From contig NZ_LQBO01000001.1 in assembly GCF_001507555.1 (NCBI RefSeq), positions 682,001-746,000 on the forward strand: a stretch of DNA of 64,000 nt. Direction: 5' to 3'. The position numbers were made by a program, and so were the translations under genes. The notes beneath the pieces are model-generated. The model was not told where the DNA came from. It ran no database searches and saw nothing but the letters and a program-made list of their open reading frames with translations. Origin of the DNA: Thiomicrospira sp. XS5 (GTDB lineage: Bacteria; Pseudomonadota; Gammaproteobacteria; Thiomicrospirales; Thiomicrospiraceae). Shown in pieces: positions 1 through 8,120 of the stretch (positions are counted from its first letter, which is position 1; every line of letters starts with the position of its first letter).

Positions 1-993
1 GAGCCCGAGCGATTTCGGCAAACGGGTGTCGTAGCCGAGAATCGGCGTGGTGATGATGTCGCGTTGGGTGAATAGGCCGATGGCGGCGACCACTTGACCG
101 GACGAATCCCGAAATGTATGAAAATCCACCAGGCCTGACTTGTGCAGATGGTAGAGAAAATCGGCACTGAACTGCGGATTGTGAATCGAATGCTTATCGA
201 TGAACAGTTGCGTAAAAATCCGTTCGATGTCGGTAAAATCGTCGTATTCCAGTTCCGAAGCCGGCGCATATTGCAGAATCGTCTTGCGCAGTAGGCGTTG
301 GTCGTTTTTGCAATTATTGCGTTTCCACCAGTCGGTGTTCTCATTGTCGAACAAATACACCTGTCGGGCCGGAATCAATAACCAGCCTTGGGCTGTCAGT
401 CGAGCCATCATGTCGCCGTCGGTGCGGGCGTTCAGCGAGCGCAGGCTTAAACTGTGGTCGGGGTAGCGTTGGGTCAGGTCGGCCACCAGATTCTGTAAGG
501 TGGCTTCCGGCCAATCCGGCACCAGATTGGTGGACACCAACCAGTTGTTCAGCGACACCGTTTGATTGATTTTGGCGTGTTTTAACGCCAGGCTGCCGAG
601 TCCGATGGCGCCCTTCAAGGCTGTTTCCAGAAACACATTGTTCAATAACCCCAATTCGTCCCGGGCATAGGAAATGTAAGCCGTGTAGGGCGAACAGACA
701 TAGCTGTTGTCGTATTCCGCCTGGTTGACGGTGACGGGCACCCAATCATCGTCAATCTTTTCCAGCGTCAAACGGGTGGTGACATTGCGAATCGCCTGAT
801 GCACACCGCCGGCCGCTTGCACCGACTCGAAGTAACGATGCGCCGGCGACATGGGTTGGTTAAGGTGCCTGGACTTGCTCAGTGCAGGGGGAGGAGAAAG
901 CTCGGCTAGGTTATTCGCCGTGCCTTGTTTTGTGATGAAATTTGGGGGGTATGTCAAGCGATAGGTCAAGGCATCCGTTCCTTGTTCAATCAT
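1..993 (-). CDS. GNAT-like acyltransferase domain protein, partial (3' end outside window)
   Basis: I translated this minus-strand frame by hand: 331 codons are open from the ATG at 991-993 to the window edge with no stop. The start codon overlaps the stop of the upstream BtaA-family gene (TAATG), which indicates translational coupling. No Shine-Dalgarno sequence is seen. Residues about 290-331 contain a run reading VVAAIGLF and then ITTPILGYDT, which resembles the core of GNAT-type acyl-CoA N-acyltransferases. That family call rests on general resemblance only. Coupling to a lipid headgroup enzyme suggests a role in lipid modification, but the substrate is unknown. The region near 129-138 carries a 9/10 match to the window's CCAGGCCTGG repeat. 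Confidence 0.6.
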   Translation of the reverse strand, partial: MIEQGTDALTYRLTYPPNFITKQGTANNLAELSPPPALSKSRHLNQPMSPAHRYFESVQAAGGVHQAIRNVTTRLTLEKIDDDWVPVTVNQAEYDNSYVCSPYTAYISYARDELGLLNNVFLETALKGAIGLGSLALKHAKINQTVSLNNWLVSTNLVPDWPEATLQNLVADLTQRYPDHSLSLRSLNARTDGDMMARLTAQGWLLIPARQVYLFDNENTDWWKRNNCKNDQRLLRKTILQYAPASELEYDDFTDIERIFTQLFIDKHSIHNPQFSADFLYHLHKSGLVDFHTFRDSSGQVVAAIGLFTQRDIITTPILGYDTRLPKSLGL

Positions 994-2243
994 TATTCGG
1001 TGTGATGGCTGTACACATGCACCCCGCCGTAAATGGCGGAACGGTCCTGACGCGTCCAGTCATGATTGGCCTGCGTGTCCGTCTGCCAATGGGCCAAAAC
1101 ACTTTCCGGCAACTTATCTTCCAGCGGCGAGGTTTCGCCAGCGGTGCGGAACACCACTTTGGCCCCCGGCATGGCGGTGCGATTCACTTCTTCCCAAAGT
1201 TCGGTCAACTGGGTTTCATTCATCCAATCCTGCGCGTCCAAAAACAAATAGGCGTTGAGGCTGTTGGCCGGCATGGCTTTCAAGCGTTCGGTCATGGATT
1301 GATGGTGCACCTGAATGCGGTCGATGTTCTGCTTTAAATCCTCGAAATAGGCCTGCTTGAGATAGCGTGGCACCGCTTGACGGTGTTTGATGTCGTATTC
1401 GCGGTTGAAGGCCTGCCAGGCGAAATAATTGTCTTCCAACGGGAAGTCGCAGGCCAGGCGGCGGGCGCGTTCTTTCAGCAGATCGTGCATGCCATGCTGC
1501 GCCTGTTTGGATTCCTTGTCCATTTCGTCGAACTGCGCTGGGGGAATGCCCAAGCTGTACATCACCACGGCACGGTTGCAGAGAAATTTCATCAAACGGG
1601 TGTCGAACACCGGCGCAACGTGTTCGTCGAACAAGTGTTGTTGCTCTTCCGGCGTGCGGGCCAGCATGACTTGACGGATGTCGTAACCGAGGCGTTTGCT
1701 GACCCAGTGAATCGACCCGATAAAGCGCCCCAGCAGCCCGTGGCGGTAAAATCCGTCGGTGAAGTATTCGATGCGACGCGGTCCCCAGAAGTTTTCACGG
1801 CCTTCCCAGTAGTCGATGGTCTTCTCGTCCAAGTGCGGCTTGATGTGGATTTCATAGGCATCCAGGTTTTTACTGCGGTCGGCACGGCCGAAAAAATCGA
1901 AAAAGGATTCGTGATCCGGCAAATGTTTTAAGGCCGCTTTTTTCAGTTTGATGAGCGCGATGTGGGCTTCGTTCAAGTCCACCACCGTAATCGAATTGGG
2001 TTCCACGGTCAGATAATTCAGCGCATTGCAGCCACCGGATGAGATGGTGAAGATGCGAGCATTTTGGTCCAGTTCCAGGGCGCGAATATCGACTTCCGGG
2101 TCTTCCCAGATTTGCGGATAGACCAAGCGGTCGAACCACTTGGTGAACAGGCGGTCGAGAAAGCCTTTTCGGGTGAATGGATGGGTGTTATTGACGGCCG
2201 AGTTCAATAGGTCTTTGGTGGCGGGTTGGGCGCTGCTGGTCAT
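993..2243 (-). CDS. btaA: BtaA-family (DUF3419) S-adenosylmethionine:diacylglycerol 3-amino-3-carboxypropyl transferase
   Basis: The 416-aa product fits the BtaA / DUF3419 family, whose studied members move the 3-amino-3-carboxypropyl group of S-adenosylmethionine onto diacylglycerol. This is the first step of phosphorus-free betaine lipid synthesis at the inner membrane. Visible family features are the N-terminal YPQIWEDPEVD block (about residues 42-52), a methyltransferase-like SAM motif with SSGGCN (about 68-73), and VVDLNEAH (about 87-94). Length is normal for the family. No clear Shine-Dalgarno precedes the start. A BtaB N-methyltransferase is not next to it. The coupled downstream gene is instead GNAT-like, so the final lipid cannot be read from this locus. 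The gene is divergent from the MBL gene. Confidence 0.8.
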   Translation of the reverse strand: MTSSAQPATKDLLNSAVNNTHPFTRKGFLDRLFTKWFDRLVYPQIWEDPEVDIRALELDQNARIFTISSGGCNALNYLTVEPNSITVVDLNEAHIALIKLKKAALKHLPDHESFFDFFGRADRSKNLDAYEIHIKPHLDEKTIDYWEGRENFWGPRRIEYFTDGFYRHGLLGRFIGSIHWVSKRLGYDIRQVMLARTPEEQQHLFDEHVAPVFDTRLMKFLCNRAVVMYSLGIPPAQFDEMDKESKQAQHGMHDLLKERARRLACDFPLEDNYFAWQAFNREYDIKHRQAVPRYLKQAYFEDLKQNIDRIQVHHQSMTERLKAMPANSLNAYLFLDAQDWMNETQLTELWEEVNRTAMPGAKVVFRTAGETSPLEDKLPESVLAHWQTDTQANHDWTRQDRSAIYGGVHVYSHHTE

Positions 2244-2518
2244 AATCGGTACACTGGCTCATGGTTGGAATATTTCGATTATGCTAGCCCGAAAACATGA
2301 CGGTTGAATGACTGTAATGTAAAACTTATTTGATGAAAATATGACCGTTTTTGACATTATGAAAAATGCCCAGGCCTGGTGGCATTTCAGGGTTTCGGAT
2401 GGTGGGAGAACTCCTATTTTATTGCATAGTGTGGCCGGAACGCTTTGTTAGAATGCAATCAAACGGATCACCAGAGTCCGTCCGAAACAAAACGAACTTA
2501 AGGAGTCGTTGGAATTTT
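2244..2518. other. Divergent intergenic region with one repeat palindrome
   Basis: These 275 bp separate the minus-strand btaA from the plus-strand MBL gene and should hold both promoters. I see no convincing -35/-10 pair. One CCAGGCCTGG copy lies at 2370-2379 inside an imperfect hairpin. An AAGGAG at about 2500 serves the MBL gene. Confidence 0.5.
2370..2379. repeat. CCAGGCCTGG palindrome, intergenic
   Basis: This is an exact copy of the 10-bp repeat. Flanks AAATGC and GGCATTT let it form a bulged hairpin, but no T-run follows, so it is not an obvious terminator. Confidence 0.85.
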
Positions 2519-3640
2519 ATGAAACGCAAACCTTCCCTCTGGTTGACGGCCGCCTTGTCGATGGGTGCCTCAGCCGCTTTTGCCGCCGGATCCGCCTCTC
2601 AAACGTCACAAGATCCCTATGTGGCCAGTTTTGAAACCTATGCCAAAGAAGTGCAGGCCTTGCAAGGCGATCATGCGGCCGATAACGCCATTCAAACGTA
2701 CGCCCAGGAAGTGGCCAAAGTTGAAAAACAGGCCGGTTACATCGGTGATGAACTGCCGATTCCCAAAGCCACCAAAGTGATGGACGGCGTGTATACGGTG
2801 GTGGGCAGCTTTATTTGGGGCACACCGACGAATTTCGGGTTGAACAATAACCTCAGCGCAATCATCTTCTCGGACGGCGTCTTTGTCTATAACGCCGGGC
2901 CGAACGAGGCCGTGGCTTACAGTTTTCATCAGCAAATCAAGCGGTTGACCGAAAAGCCGGTGAAATGGCTTTCGGTGGAAAATGACCAGGGTCATGCCTA
3001 TTTGGGTGCCAGTTATTGGTGGGATGTAGGCGTGAAAAACCTCTACTCGGAAAAAACCGCCAATGAACGGTGGCACCGCAAATTTGCCGCCAATAAAGAA
3101 CGCTATGCGGCCGGGCGCGGGCGTGCTATTACCGAACCGGCTTACGATGTCACCGACCATTTCACCACCTTTGACGGCCAGAAAACCGTGGATGTCGGTG
3201 GCGGTGAAACCGTGGAGCTGATTAATTTCGGCGGCGGGCATACGCCGAGCATGACAGGCATGTATGTGCCGTCGAAAAAACTGCTGTTCACCGGCGATTT
3301 AGGCTTCAATGAACGTTTGCCGGGATTGTTGCACGACAGTCATTACAAAGACTGGATGGAATCGTTCGATAAGATGGTGTCGATGGTGCCGGATGATGTG
3401 GTGGTGGTGCCCGGTCACGGCACACCGACCGATCTGGCGACGTTAAAACGTCAAACCTACGATTACTTTGCGTATCTGGAAGAACAGGTGCGTGCCATTG
3501 TCGACGCGGGCGGTTCTTTGGAAGAGGTCGATGCCATCGACCAATCACACTATCAGGAGCGTCCGGTCTTCGAACAGTTGGCCAAGCCCAATGCCCGTCA
3601 TATGTATGAAGAGATGATGTTGGAAAAATCGAAAAACTGA
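2519..3640 (+). CDS. Exported metallo-beta-lactamase-fold hydrolase with degenerate first metal motif
   Basis: The 373-aa protein starts at ATG 2519, about 13 nt after AAGGAG. The start is chosen because it opens directly into a signal peptide (KRK, hydrophobic core, AFAA cleavage region); an upstream in-frame start would add 51 unlikely residues. The MBL fold is recognisable, with GGGHT (His241), FTGDLGF (Asp260) and VPGHG (His300) as metal-ligand blocks. The canonical HxHxDH motif is missing: the corresponding stretch reads NDQGHAYLG with only His159 kept. The protein may bind a single metal or act differently from classical MBL hydrolases. Substrate is unknown. A strong palindrome terminator follows. 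Confidence 0.8.
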   Translation: MKRKPSLWLTAALSMGASAAFAAGSASQTSQDPYVASFETYAKEVQALQGDHAADNAIQTYAQEVAKVEKQAGYIGDELPIPKATKVMDGVYTVVGSFIWGTPTNFGLNNNLSAIIFSDGVFVYNAGPNEAVAYSFHQQIKRLTEKPVKWLSVENDQGHAYLGASYWWDVGVKNLYSEKTANERWHRKFAANKERYAAGRGRAITEPAYDVTDHFTTFDGQKTVDVGGGETVELINFGGGHTPSMTGMYVPSKKLLFTGDLGFNERLPGLLHDSHYKDWMESFDKMVSMVPDDVVVVPGHGTPTDLATLKRQTYDYFAYLEEQVRAIVDAGGSLEEVDAIDQSHYQERPVFEQLAKPNARHMYEEMMLEKSKN

Positions 3641-3667
3641 ATCGGTTTTCCGGTTTAAAAAACACTC

Positions 3668-3692
3668 AAAACCGCCAGGCCTGGCGGTTTTT
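3668..3692 (+). terminator. Rho-independent terminator built on CCAGGCCTGG
   Basis: A perfect 24-nt palindrome (AAAACCGCCAGG and its complement, centre 3679/3680) ends in five T residues. The exact 10-bp repeat is at 3675-3684. It is placed 28 nt after the MBL stop. Confidence 0.85.
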
Positions 3693-3800
3693 GCGTTTTC
3701 AGGGCGCAAAAATTGATGTCGGATAAGTTTTCCGCTTTCCGTGCTTTACCTATGGACGAAAATCCTTAGCATGACATCAAAACCGCTGAGGAGGCGAAAG

Positions 3801-3977
3801 ATGAAATCCGCAACACAGGCTCACCTGAAGCCTTATGGCCTGAAACGTTATTGGTTACTTTTCTTTGCGTGTTTGCTGGTGGCTCGTCCGGCCATTGCCG
3901 CCGAAGGCGTGGGTGACAGTGTGGCGACGAATTACGCCCAGCCGAACCAGCCCATCAGCCCTAACAAGATGGCGTAA
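3801..3977 (+). CDS. Small exported peptide, hypothetical, possibly a gene remnant
   Basis: The 58-aa frame starts at ATG 3801 behind a good Shine-Dalgarno (GAGGAGGCGAAAG). It has a basic N-terminus, a hydrophobic segment (LLFFACLLV) and an APAIAA-like signal peptidase site, leaving only about 25 mature residues rich in N, P and Q. Its 3' end overlaps the convergent yqaA gene by 46 bp. The good translation start with an almost absent mature domain suggests either a secreted micropeptide or the 5' stub of a gene truncated by deletion. I do not recognise a family. Confidence 0.4.
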   Translation: MKSATQAHLKPYGLKRYWLLFFACLLVARPAIAAEGVGDSVATNYAQPNQPISPNKMA

Positions 3978-4363
3978 CGCACGCCTTTTCCTGTCACCAC
4001 CAATACCGCAAACCAAACGAATTTAACCCGCATCACCCCGGCCACCAAGGTCAAGGCATCGCCAAAAATCGGCGCCCAAGCCAGCAACAGCGACCAGGTG
4101 CCATAGCGCTGAAACCAGTGCTGGGTTTTGGCTAAGGTCTCGGGTTTGACCGGAAACCAGCGGCGGTCTTGAAAGTGCAGCAGGTATCGCCCTAAACCGT
4201 AATTCACCATGGACCCTAAACTGTTACCGGCGGTGGCCCACACCCAAAGCATGAATGGGTCTTTTCCGGCGGCGGCCAAACTGACCAACAGCACTTCCGA
4301 CCCGGCCGGAAACAAGGTCGCGGCCAGAAACGATAAGGCAAAAAGTGATAAATAGGCGTCCAT
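3932..4363 (-). CDS. yqaA: YqaA-family (DedA-like) inner-membrane protein
   Basis: This is a 143-aa membrane protein of the YqaA / SNARE-associated (DedA-related) group. It shows hydrophobic segments at residues 1-30, 37-62 and 98-140, the family's small-residue motif FPAGSEVLL near the N-terminus, and an AWAPIFGDALTLVAG re-entrant-like motif near residues 95-110. DedA-type proteins are linked to lipid carrier transport and membrane homeostasis, but the role of YqaA itself is not settled. It starts 9 nt after the PQQ dehydrogenase stop, so the two are probably co-transcribed. No Shine-Dalgarno is obvious. Confidence 0.8.
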   Translation of the reverse strand: MDAYLSLFALSFLAATLFPAGSEVLLVSLAAAGKDPFMLWVWATAGNSLGSMVNYGLGRYLLHFQDRRWFPVKPETLAKTQHWFQRYGTWSLLLAWAPIFGDALTLVAGVMRVKFVWFAVLVVTGKGVRYAILLGLMGWFGWA

Positions 4364-4372
4364 CTGGGCGTG

Positions 4373-5500
4373 CTATTTTGGACTCAGGCGATAGATTTTG
4401 CCCGAATCCGTCGCCATGTACAGGTGGCCTTGTGCATCTTGTGCCAAGCTGCGGATGCGCTGGTTCAAGTCTTTCAATAAGCGGTGTTCCGCGATGGCTT
4501 TGCCTTCCGGTGACAGCACCACCTGGTTCAAATGCCGCAGCACCAAGGAACCGGCAAACAGGTTGCCGCGCCATTGCGGAAACGCATCGCCGTCGTACAG
4601 CAACAGGCTGCTCGGCGCGATGGACGGAATGTAGACTTTCACAGGCTCAATCATCCCGGCTTGATGCGGTTTGCCCACCGGTTCGCTGCTACCGTATTCC
4701 TTGCCGCGGGAGACAATCGGCCAACCGTAATTCTGGCCCTTCTGGATGAGGTTGATTTCGTCGCCGCCACGTGGACCGTGTTCGATTTCCCAAAGGCGTT
4801 GATGTTGGACGTCATAGGCCAGGCCTTGCGGGTTGCGGTGACCGTAACTCCAGATTTCCGGCAAGGTGCCGGCCTGGCCGACAAACGGGTTGTCCTTCGG
4901 GATGCCGCCATTGAGTGTCAGGCGCAGAATGGAGCCGGCGTGATTGTCTTGTTGTTGTGCTTTATGACGACGTCCGCGGTCGCCGACGCTGAAAAACACA
5001 TGGCCGCGGTGGTCAAAGGCGATGCGGCTGCCAAAGTGGATGTTGCGGTAAGATTCGGATTTGGTGACCATCAGGTCTTCCCAGTTCACCAGTTCGTCGC
5101 CTTGGATTTTGGCACGGGCCAAGGCGGTGATGGCGGTGGTCGGCAGCGGTTTGCTGTAAGTGAAATAGATCCAACCGGTTTGCTTGAAATCGGGCGACGG
5201 TTTGACGTCCAGCAAGCCGCCTTGGCCGGTGTCATACACAAACGGCACGCCTTTCAACCAGGTGATGTCACCGCTGCGGACATCCAATATGCCCGCCTTG
5301 CCCGCGCGTTGGGTGAAAATCAATCGATTGTCGTCCAAAAACGCCATGCCCCACGGAATGCCCAAGCCTTTGACCACTTCGGTGACGTCGAAATTGGCCG
5401 TTTTAGCTTGTCCCCAAGTAGGTTGTAACCATATCCAGGTTGCGAGCCAAAATGATATGATTGCTAAAGTTTTTTTTGAGAAACATTTTATTGACATCAT
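4373..5500 (-). CDS. Exported PQQ-dependent sugar (aldose) dehydrogenase, YliI/Asd-like
   Basis: The 375-aa product begins at an ATG 8 nt after AGGAG and carries a signal peptide (KKTLAIISFWLATWIW). The body is a soluble PQQ glucose/aldose dehydrogenase-type six-bladed propeller: GIPWGMAF, GQGGLLDV, a GHRNPQGLAYD block and EHGPRGGDEIN, the last being a hallmark of this family. It should oxidise aldose sugars in the periplasm. PQQ synthesis genes are not in the window. It forms a two-gene unit with yqaA downstream. Confidence 0.85.
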   Translation of the reverse strand: MMSIKCFSKKTLAIISFWLATWIWLQPTWGQAKTANFDVTEVVKGLGIPWGMAFLDDNRLIFTQRAGKAGILDVRSGDITWLKGVPFVYDTGQGGLLDVKPSPDFKQTGWIYFTYSKPLPTTAITALARAKIQGDELVNWEDLMVTKSESYRNIHFGSRIAFDHRGHVFFSVGDRGRRHKAQQQDNHAGSILRLTLNGGIPKDNPFVGQAGTLPEIWSYGHRNPQGLAYDVQHQRLWEIEHGPRGGDEINLIQKGQNYGWPIVSRGKEYGSSEPVGKPHQAGMIEPVKVYIPSIAPSSLLLYDGDAFPQWRGNLFAGSLVLRHLNQVVLSPEGKAIAEHRLLKDLNQRIRSLAQDAQGHLYMATDSGKIYRLSPK

Positions 5501-5565
5501 GGTAATTTCTCCTTTCCAACAATGTAATCGTTCATGTCTATCGAGTTGATGTTTGAATGTGTATT

Positions 5566-5934
5566 ATGACCAGGCTTGGTGGTTTTTTATTGTTTTGTTG
5601 TCTTTCGGTAGCGTCAAGGCATTTCCTTTCTGCCCAACCATTGTCGATGACCAATGCATTGCGACAATCTTCTTTTGGATGTAAAAACGCTTTGGGTACA
5701 TAGCCGTCAACGTCATGACCCAGACGGATCGTGCCACTGTTGATGGTGCGACGATAGAATTGAACGGCATGGGCTTTGTACCCGAGCGATAGCGCGGTTT
5801 GTTGGGGTTGTCGCATCCAATAGGGGCTCGGTGTCCATGGCATAACGGTCAGTTTCGTTAAGGGAGACAATGGCGCGAAAAATAGGCCAGATATGGTCAA
5901 AATCATCGTCGTTAGGGGAACGGATTTGGATCAT
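5566..5934 (-). pseudogene. Broken GNAT-family N-acetyltransferase gene
   Basis: The minus strand from ATG 5934 encodes a typical GNAT N-terminus (IQIRSPNDDDFDHIWPIF, then RAIVSLNETDRYAMDT). After this the frame is lost. One base over, the C-terminal half resumes as TALSLGYKAHAVQF, then a run matching the usual NxxAxRLWxxxGF region in degraded form, then VPKAFLHP, the end typical of this acetyltransferase group. The central acetyl-CoA-binding part of roughly 80-90 residues is missing. A deletion plus frameshift is therefore inferred, and no functional product is expected. A variant repeat CCAGGCTTGG lies at its 3' edge (5570-5579). Confidence 0.65.
5570..5579. repeat. Variant palindrome CCAGGCTTGG with T-run
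   Basis: One base differs from the CCAGGCCTGG repeat. The context GACCAGG/CTTGGTGG followed by TTTTTT resembles a terminator on the plus strand, but no plus-strand gene precedes it. Confidence 0.5.
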
Positions 5935-6120
5935 GTCGGTATATCCTTGGTGGAAATGGGTGTAGGTGAAACTTCAGTTTAGAGAAATGCCAATCAACTG
6001 ACAATTCTATAACGAATAGATTGAACAATTTTTGTGCATTGTTGTTTTCGCATTAGGCGAAAATGGAAAAAATTGGAATAAATGTTCTAATTTTAAAAGT
6101 GTCATAGGTAAAGGAGTTCA

Positions 6121-6639
6121 ATGATGTTTTCGATATTGAAAAGGTGGAAATGGCTGGTTGTATCGGTTCTGTGTTTGGTCGGATCAAGTGTCACTTTGGC
6201 TGAAAGCACTAAGCCGATTAATGATGCGGTGGCATTAAATGGTATTCAGGAAGCTAAGACGGTGTTTTTAATTGATTTTACCAGCCCTAAAAAAACGGCG
6301 TTATACTTGAAAACCATTCACGGCACTTACCGGAATTATGTAAAACAGGGGGTTAAGCCGAAGATGGTGCTGGTGTTTATCGGTGAAACGGTTCGTTATC
6401 TTTCGACCAAGCCGGATGAAACTTTGGTATTTGAATATGAATCGGAATTGTCTTCGATTGCCGAATCTGTGAAAAAATTTGGAGAACTCGGCGTAAGAAT
6501 GGAAGTTTGTGCGGTTGCTACCGGCTTTTTTAATATTAATAATGACACTGTTCTGCCGGGAATGGAAGTGATTGGTGATGGATTTATTTCGCTGACGGGC
6601 TGGCAGTATCAAGGTTACAAATTAGTTCCTATCTTCTAA
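6121..6639 (+). CDS. Exported DsrE-family protein
   Basis: The 172-aa protein is led by AAAGGAG and an ATGATG start and has a signal peptide ending near LAES (residue 28). The mature part resembles DsrE/DsrF-like alpha/beta proteins: it opens with AKTVFLIDF, continues with KPKMVLVFIGETVRYL, and includes one cysteine in GVRMEVCAVA, the position where this fold carries its sulfur-carrier cysteine. Periplasmic DsrE-like proteins are common in sulfur oxidisers. Transfer of sulfane sulfur is plausible but unproven here. The A+T-rich upstream region probably contains its own promoter. Confidence 0.75.
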   Translation: MMFSILKRWKWLVVSVLCLVGSSVTLAESTKPINDAVALNGIQEAKTVFLIDFTSPKKTALYLKTIHGTYRNYVKQGVKPKMVLVFIGETVRYLSTKPDETLVFEYESELSSIAESVKKFGELGVRMEVCAVATGFFNINNDTVLPGMEVIGDGFISLTGWQYQGYKLVPIF

Positions 6640-6653
6640 ATGATTCAGCGCGT

Positions 6654-6860
6654 CTAAACCCAGCGTCGGACACGTTTTTGATAACGATGGGCGGCGTTTT
6701 CCTGGATGATTTCCACTTCGCGGGCGCCTTTGGCGAGTGTTCGTGTCGTGCAGAGCGCTCGCAACCGCTGCCAGGTCGCTTCTGAAATTGGTGCATAGCT
6801 TTCCAGCCGGGCTTTTAAAGCCGACAGTTTGGGTTCGATGTCATTGTGATGAGGGGGCAC
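6654..6860 (-). pseudogene. Truncated Crp/Fnr-like regulator N-terminus (candidate)
   Basis: This is a 68-codon frame starting at GTG 6860 behind AAAGGA. Residues 10-45 (LSALKARLESY, PISEATWQRLRAL, then TRTLAKG) look like the helical lead-in of Crp/Fnr-family sensors. The cyclic-nucleotide-binding barrel and HTH that should follow are absent and the frame ends at TAG 6654. It is therefore either a remnant or a short unrelated protein. It faces the convergent DsrE gene and is divergent from ogt. Confidence 0.35.
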
Positions 6861-6989
6861 GCTGGGTCCTTTTCTCGTTGTCGCCAAAAGCCAGTTGAAT
6901 TTATTATACGAACCTCAAATGTAAAAGAATGTTTTTTCATTCGTGGTAGAGTTTATTTTGTAAAAGCCTCTTTATTTGGAGAGATGAAC

Positions 6990-7463
6990 ATGAACTATAT
7001 GATGTTTGATACTGCGGTGGGGCGGATGCGTTTGATTGGTGATTCGCACGGCATTCGAGAATTGCATTTGAAAGCGGACGAAACCCCGTTTGCACCGCCG
7101 GGAGATTGGCGCGAAAGCGATGAATGGCTAGCGGATGCGGTGCAGCAATTACAGGCTTATGCCGAAGGCAAACTGCAACGATTCGATGTTCGGCTCAATC
7201 CGCAGGGAACCGATTTTCAGAAGCGGGTTTGGCAGGCCCTGTCGGAGATTCCGTTCGGAGAAGTACGCTCTTATAAAGACATCGCCGTTGCCATTGGTAA
7301 CCCGAAAGCGGTTCGAGCCGTCGGTGGTGCCAACGGCAAAAACCCGATTCCTGTGATTGTGCCGTGTCACCGCGTCATCGGCGCCGATGGCTCCCTGACC
7401 GGTTTTGGCTCGGGGTTGCCGTTGAAAAAACGGTTATTGGCCGTGGAAGGATTGGCCTTTTAA
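6990..7463 (+). CDS. ogt: Methylated-DNA--[protein]-cysteine S-methyltransferase
   Basis: The 157-aa protein repairs O6-alkylguanine by suicide transfer of the alkyl group to its own cysteine. The active-site block IPVIVPCHRVIG is intact with Cys126, and the DNA-binding part shows FQKRVWQAL, IPFGEVRSYKDIA and RAVGGANGKNP. The start at 6990 is preferred over the in-frame ATG 6984 because GGAG lies 8 nt upstream of 6990 but only 2 nt from 6984. An extension back to 6846 lacks support and would overlap the divergent small frame. Confidence 0.9.
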   Translation: MNYMMFDTAVGRMRLIGDSHGIRELHLKADETPFAPPGDWRESDEWLADAVQQLQAYAEGKLQRFDVRLNPQGTDFQKRVWQALSEIPFGEVRSYKDIAVAIGNPKAVRAVGGANGKNPIPVIVPCHRVIGADGSLTGFGSGLPLKKRLLAVEGLAF

Positions 7464-7465
7464 GG

Positions 7466-8026
7466 TTAGGCTTCTTTCCACTTGATCGAGCAGCCCATGC
7501 TGGGAATTTGCTCGGCGGGACCTTGTCCGGTTTCGGCGACTTGAATCATCGCGTCTAACAGGTCGCGCTTAACGTCTTCCGGCGCGGTTTCTCTGCGCGA
7601 GGCATCCAGACGACCGCGGTACTGTAAGCCTAAGTTGGCGTTGTAGCCGAAAAAGTCCGGGGTGCAGACCGCGCCGTAGGCTTTGGCCACGGCTTGCGTT
7701 TCGTCCATGACATACGGGAACGGAAAATCGAATGTTTCGGCGATGCGTTTCATATTGTCGAAAGAATCCTCGGCGTATTCCGTCGGATCGTTCGACATAA
7801 TGGCGATGCTGTTGAGGCCGTAGTCGTCACGCAGAATGCGGGCGTCATTCGCCAAACGCGTCTGGATGGCTTTGACATAAGGGCAGTGGTTGCAGATGAA
7901 CATCACCAACAGGCCGTTCGGACCTTTGGCCTTTTCCAGTGTCCAGTTCTGACCGTCCACGCCGGGCAGGTTGAAATCAATTGCCGGTTGTCCGAAGTCG
8001 CACACCGGTGTGGTTAAACTGACCAT
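7466..8026 (-). CDS. Thioredoxin-fold / AhpC-TSA-like redox protein with CNHCPY motif
   Basis: This 186-aa cytosolic protein of the thioredoxin-like superfamily has residues about 42-52 reading MFICNHCPYVK, a CxxC redox pair typical of a conserved bacterial group annotated as thioredoxin family or peroxiredoxin-like. Further family blocks are SNDPTEYAEDSF, DETQAVAKAYGA and CTPDFFGY, the last with a third conserved Cys. No signal peptide is present. It converges on ogt with a 2-bp gap. The exact electron partner is unknown. Confidence 0.85.
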   Translation of the reverse strand: MVSLTTPVCDFGQPAIDFNLPGVDGQNWTLEKAKGPNGLLVMFICNHCPYVKAIQTRLANDARILRDDYGLNSIAIMSNDPTEYAEDSFDNMKRIAETFDFPFPYVMDETQAVAKAYGAVCTPDFFGYNANLGLQYRGRLDASRRETAPEDVKRDLLDAMIQVAETGQGPAEQIPSMGCSIKWKEA

Positions 8027-8120
8027 AATATTTCCTTATTTTTTGTCGGATGCAAGTTAAAATGGGGCCTGTGAACAATTATAGAAAATTAAATCTTAAA
8101 GAACCATTGGGAGAAAACAA

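Noticed and set aside
341-745. Minus-strand 134-codon frame near the left edge
   Set aside because: A different frame over the same bases reads as the GNAT-like protein continuous with the ATG at 993, which fits coupling to btaA much better.
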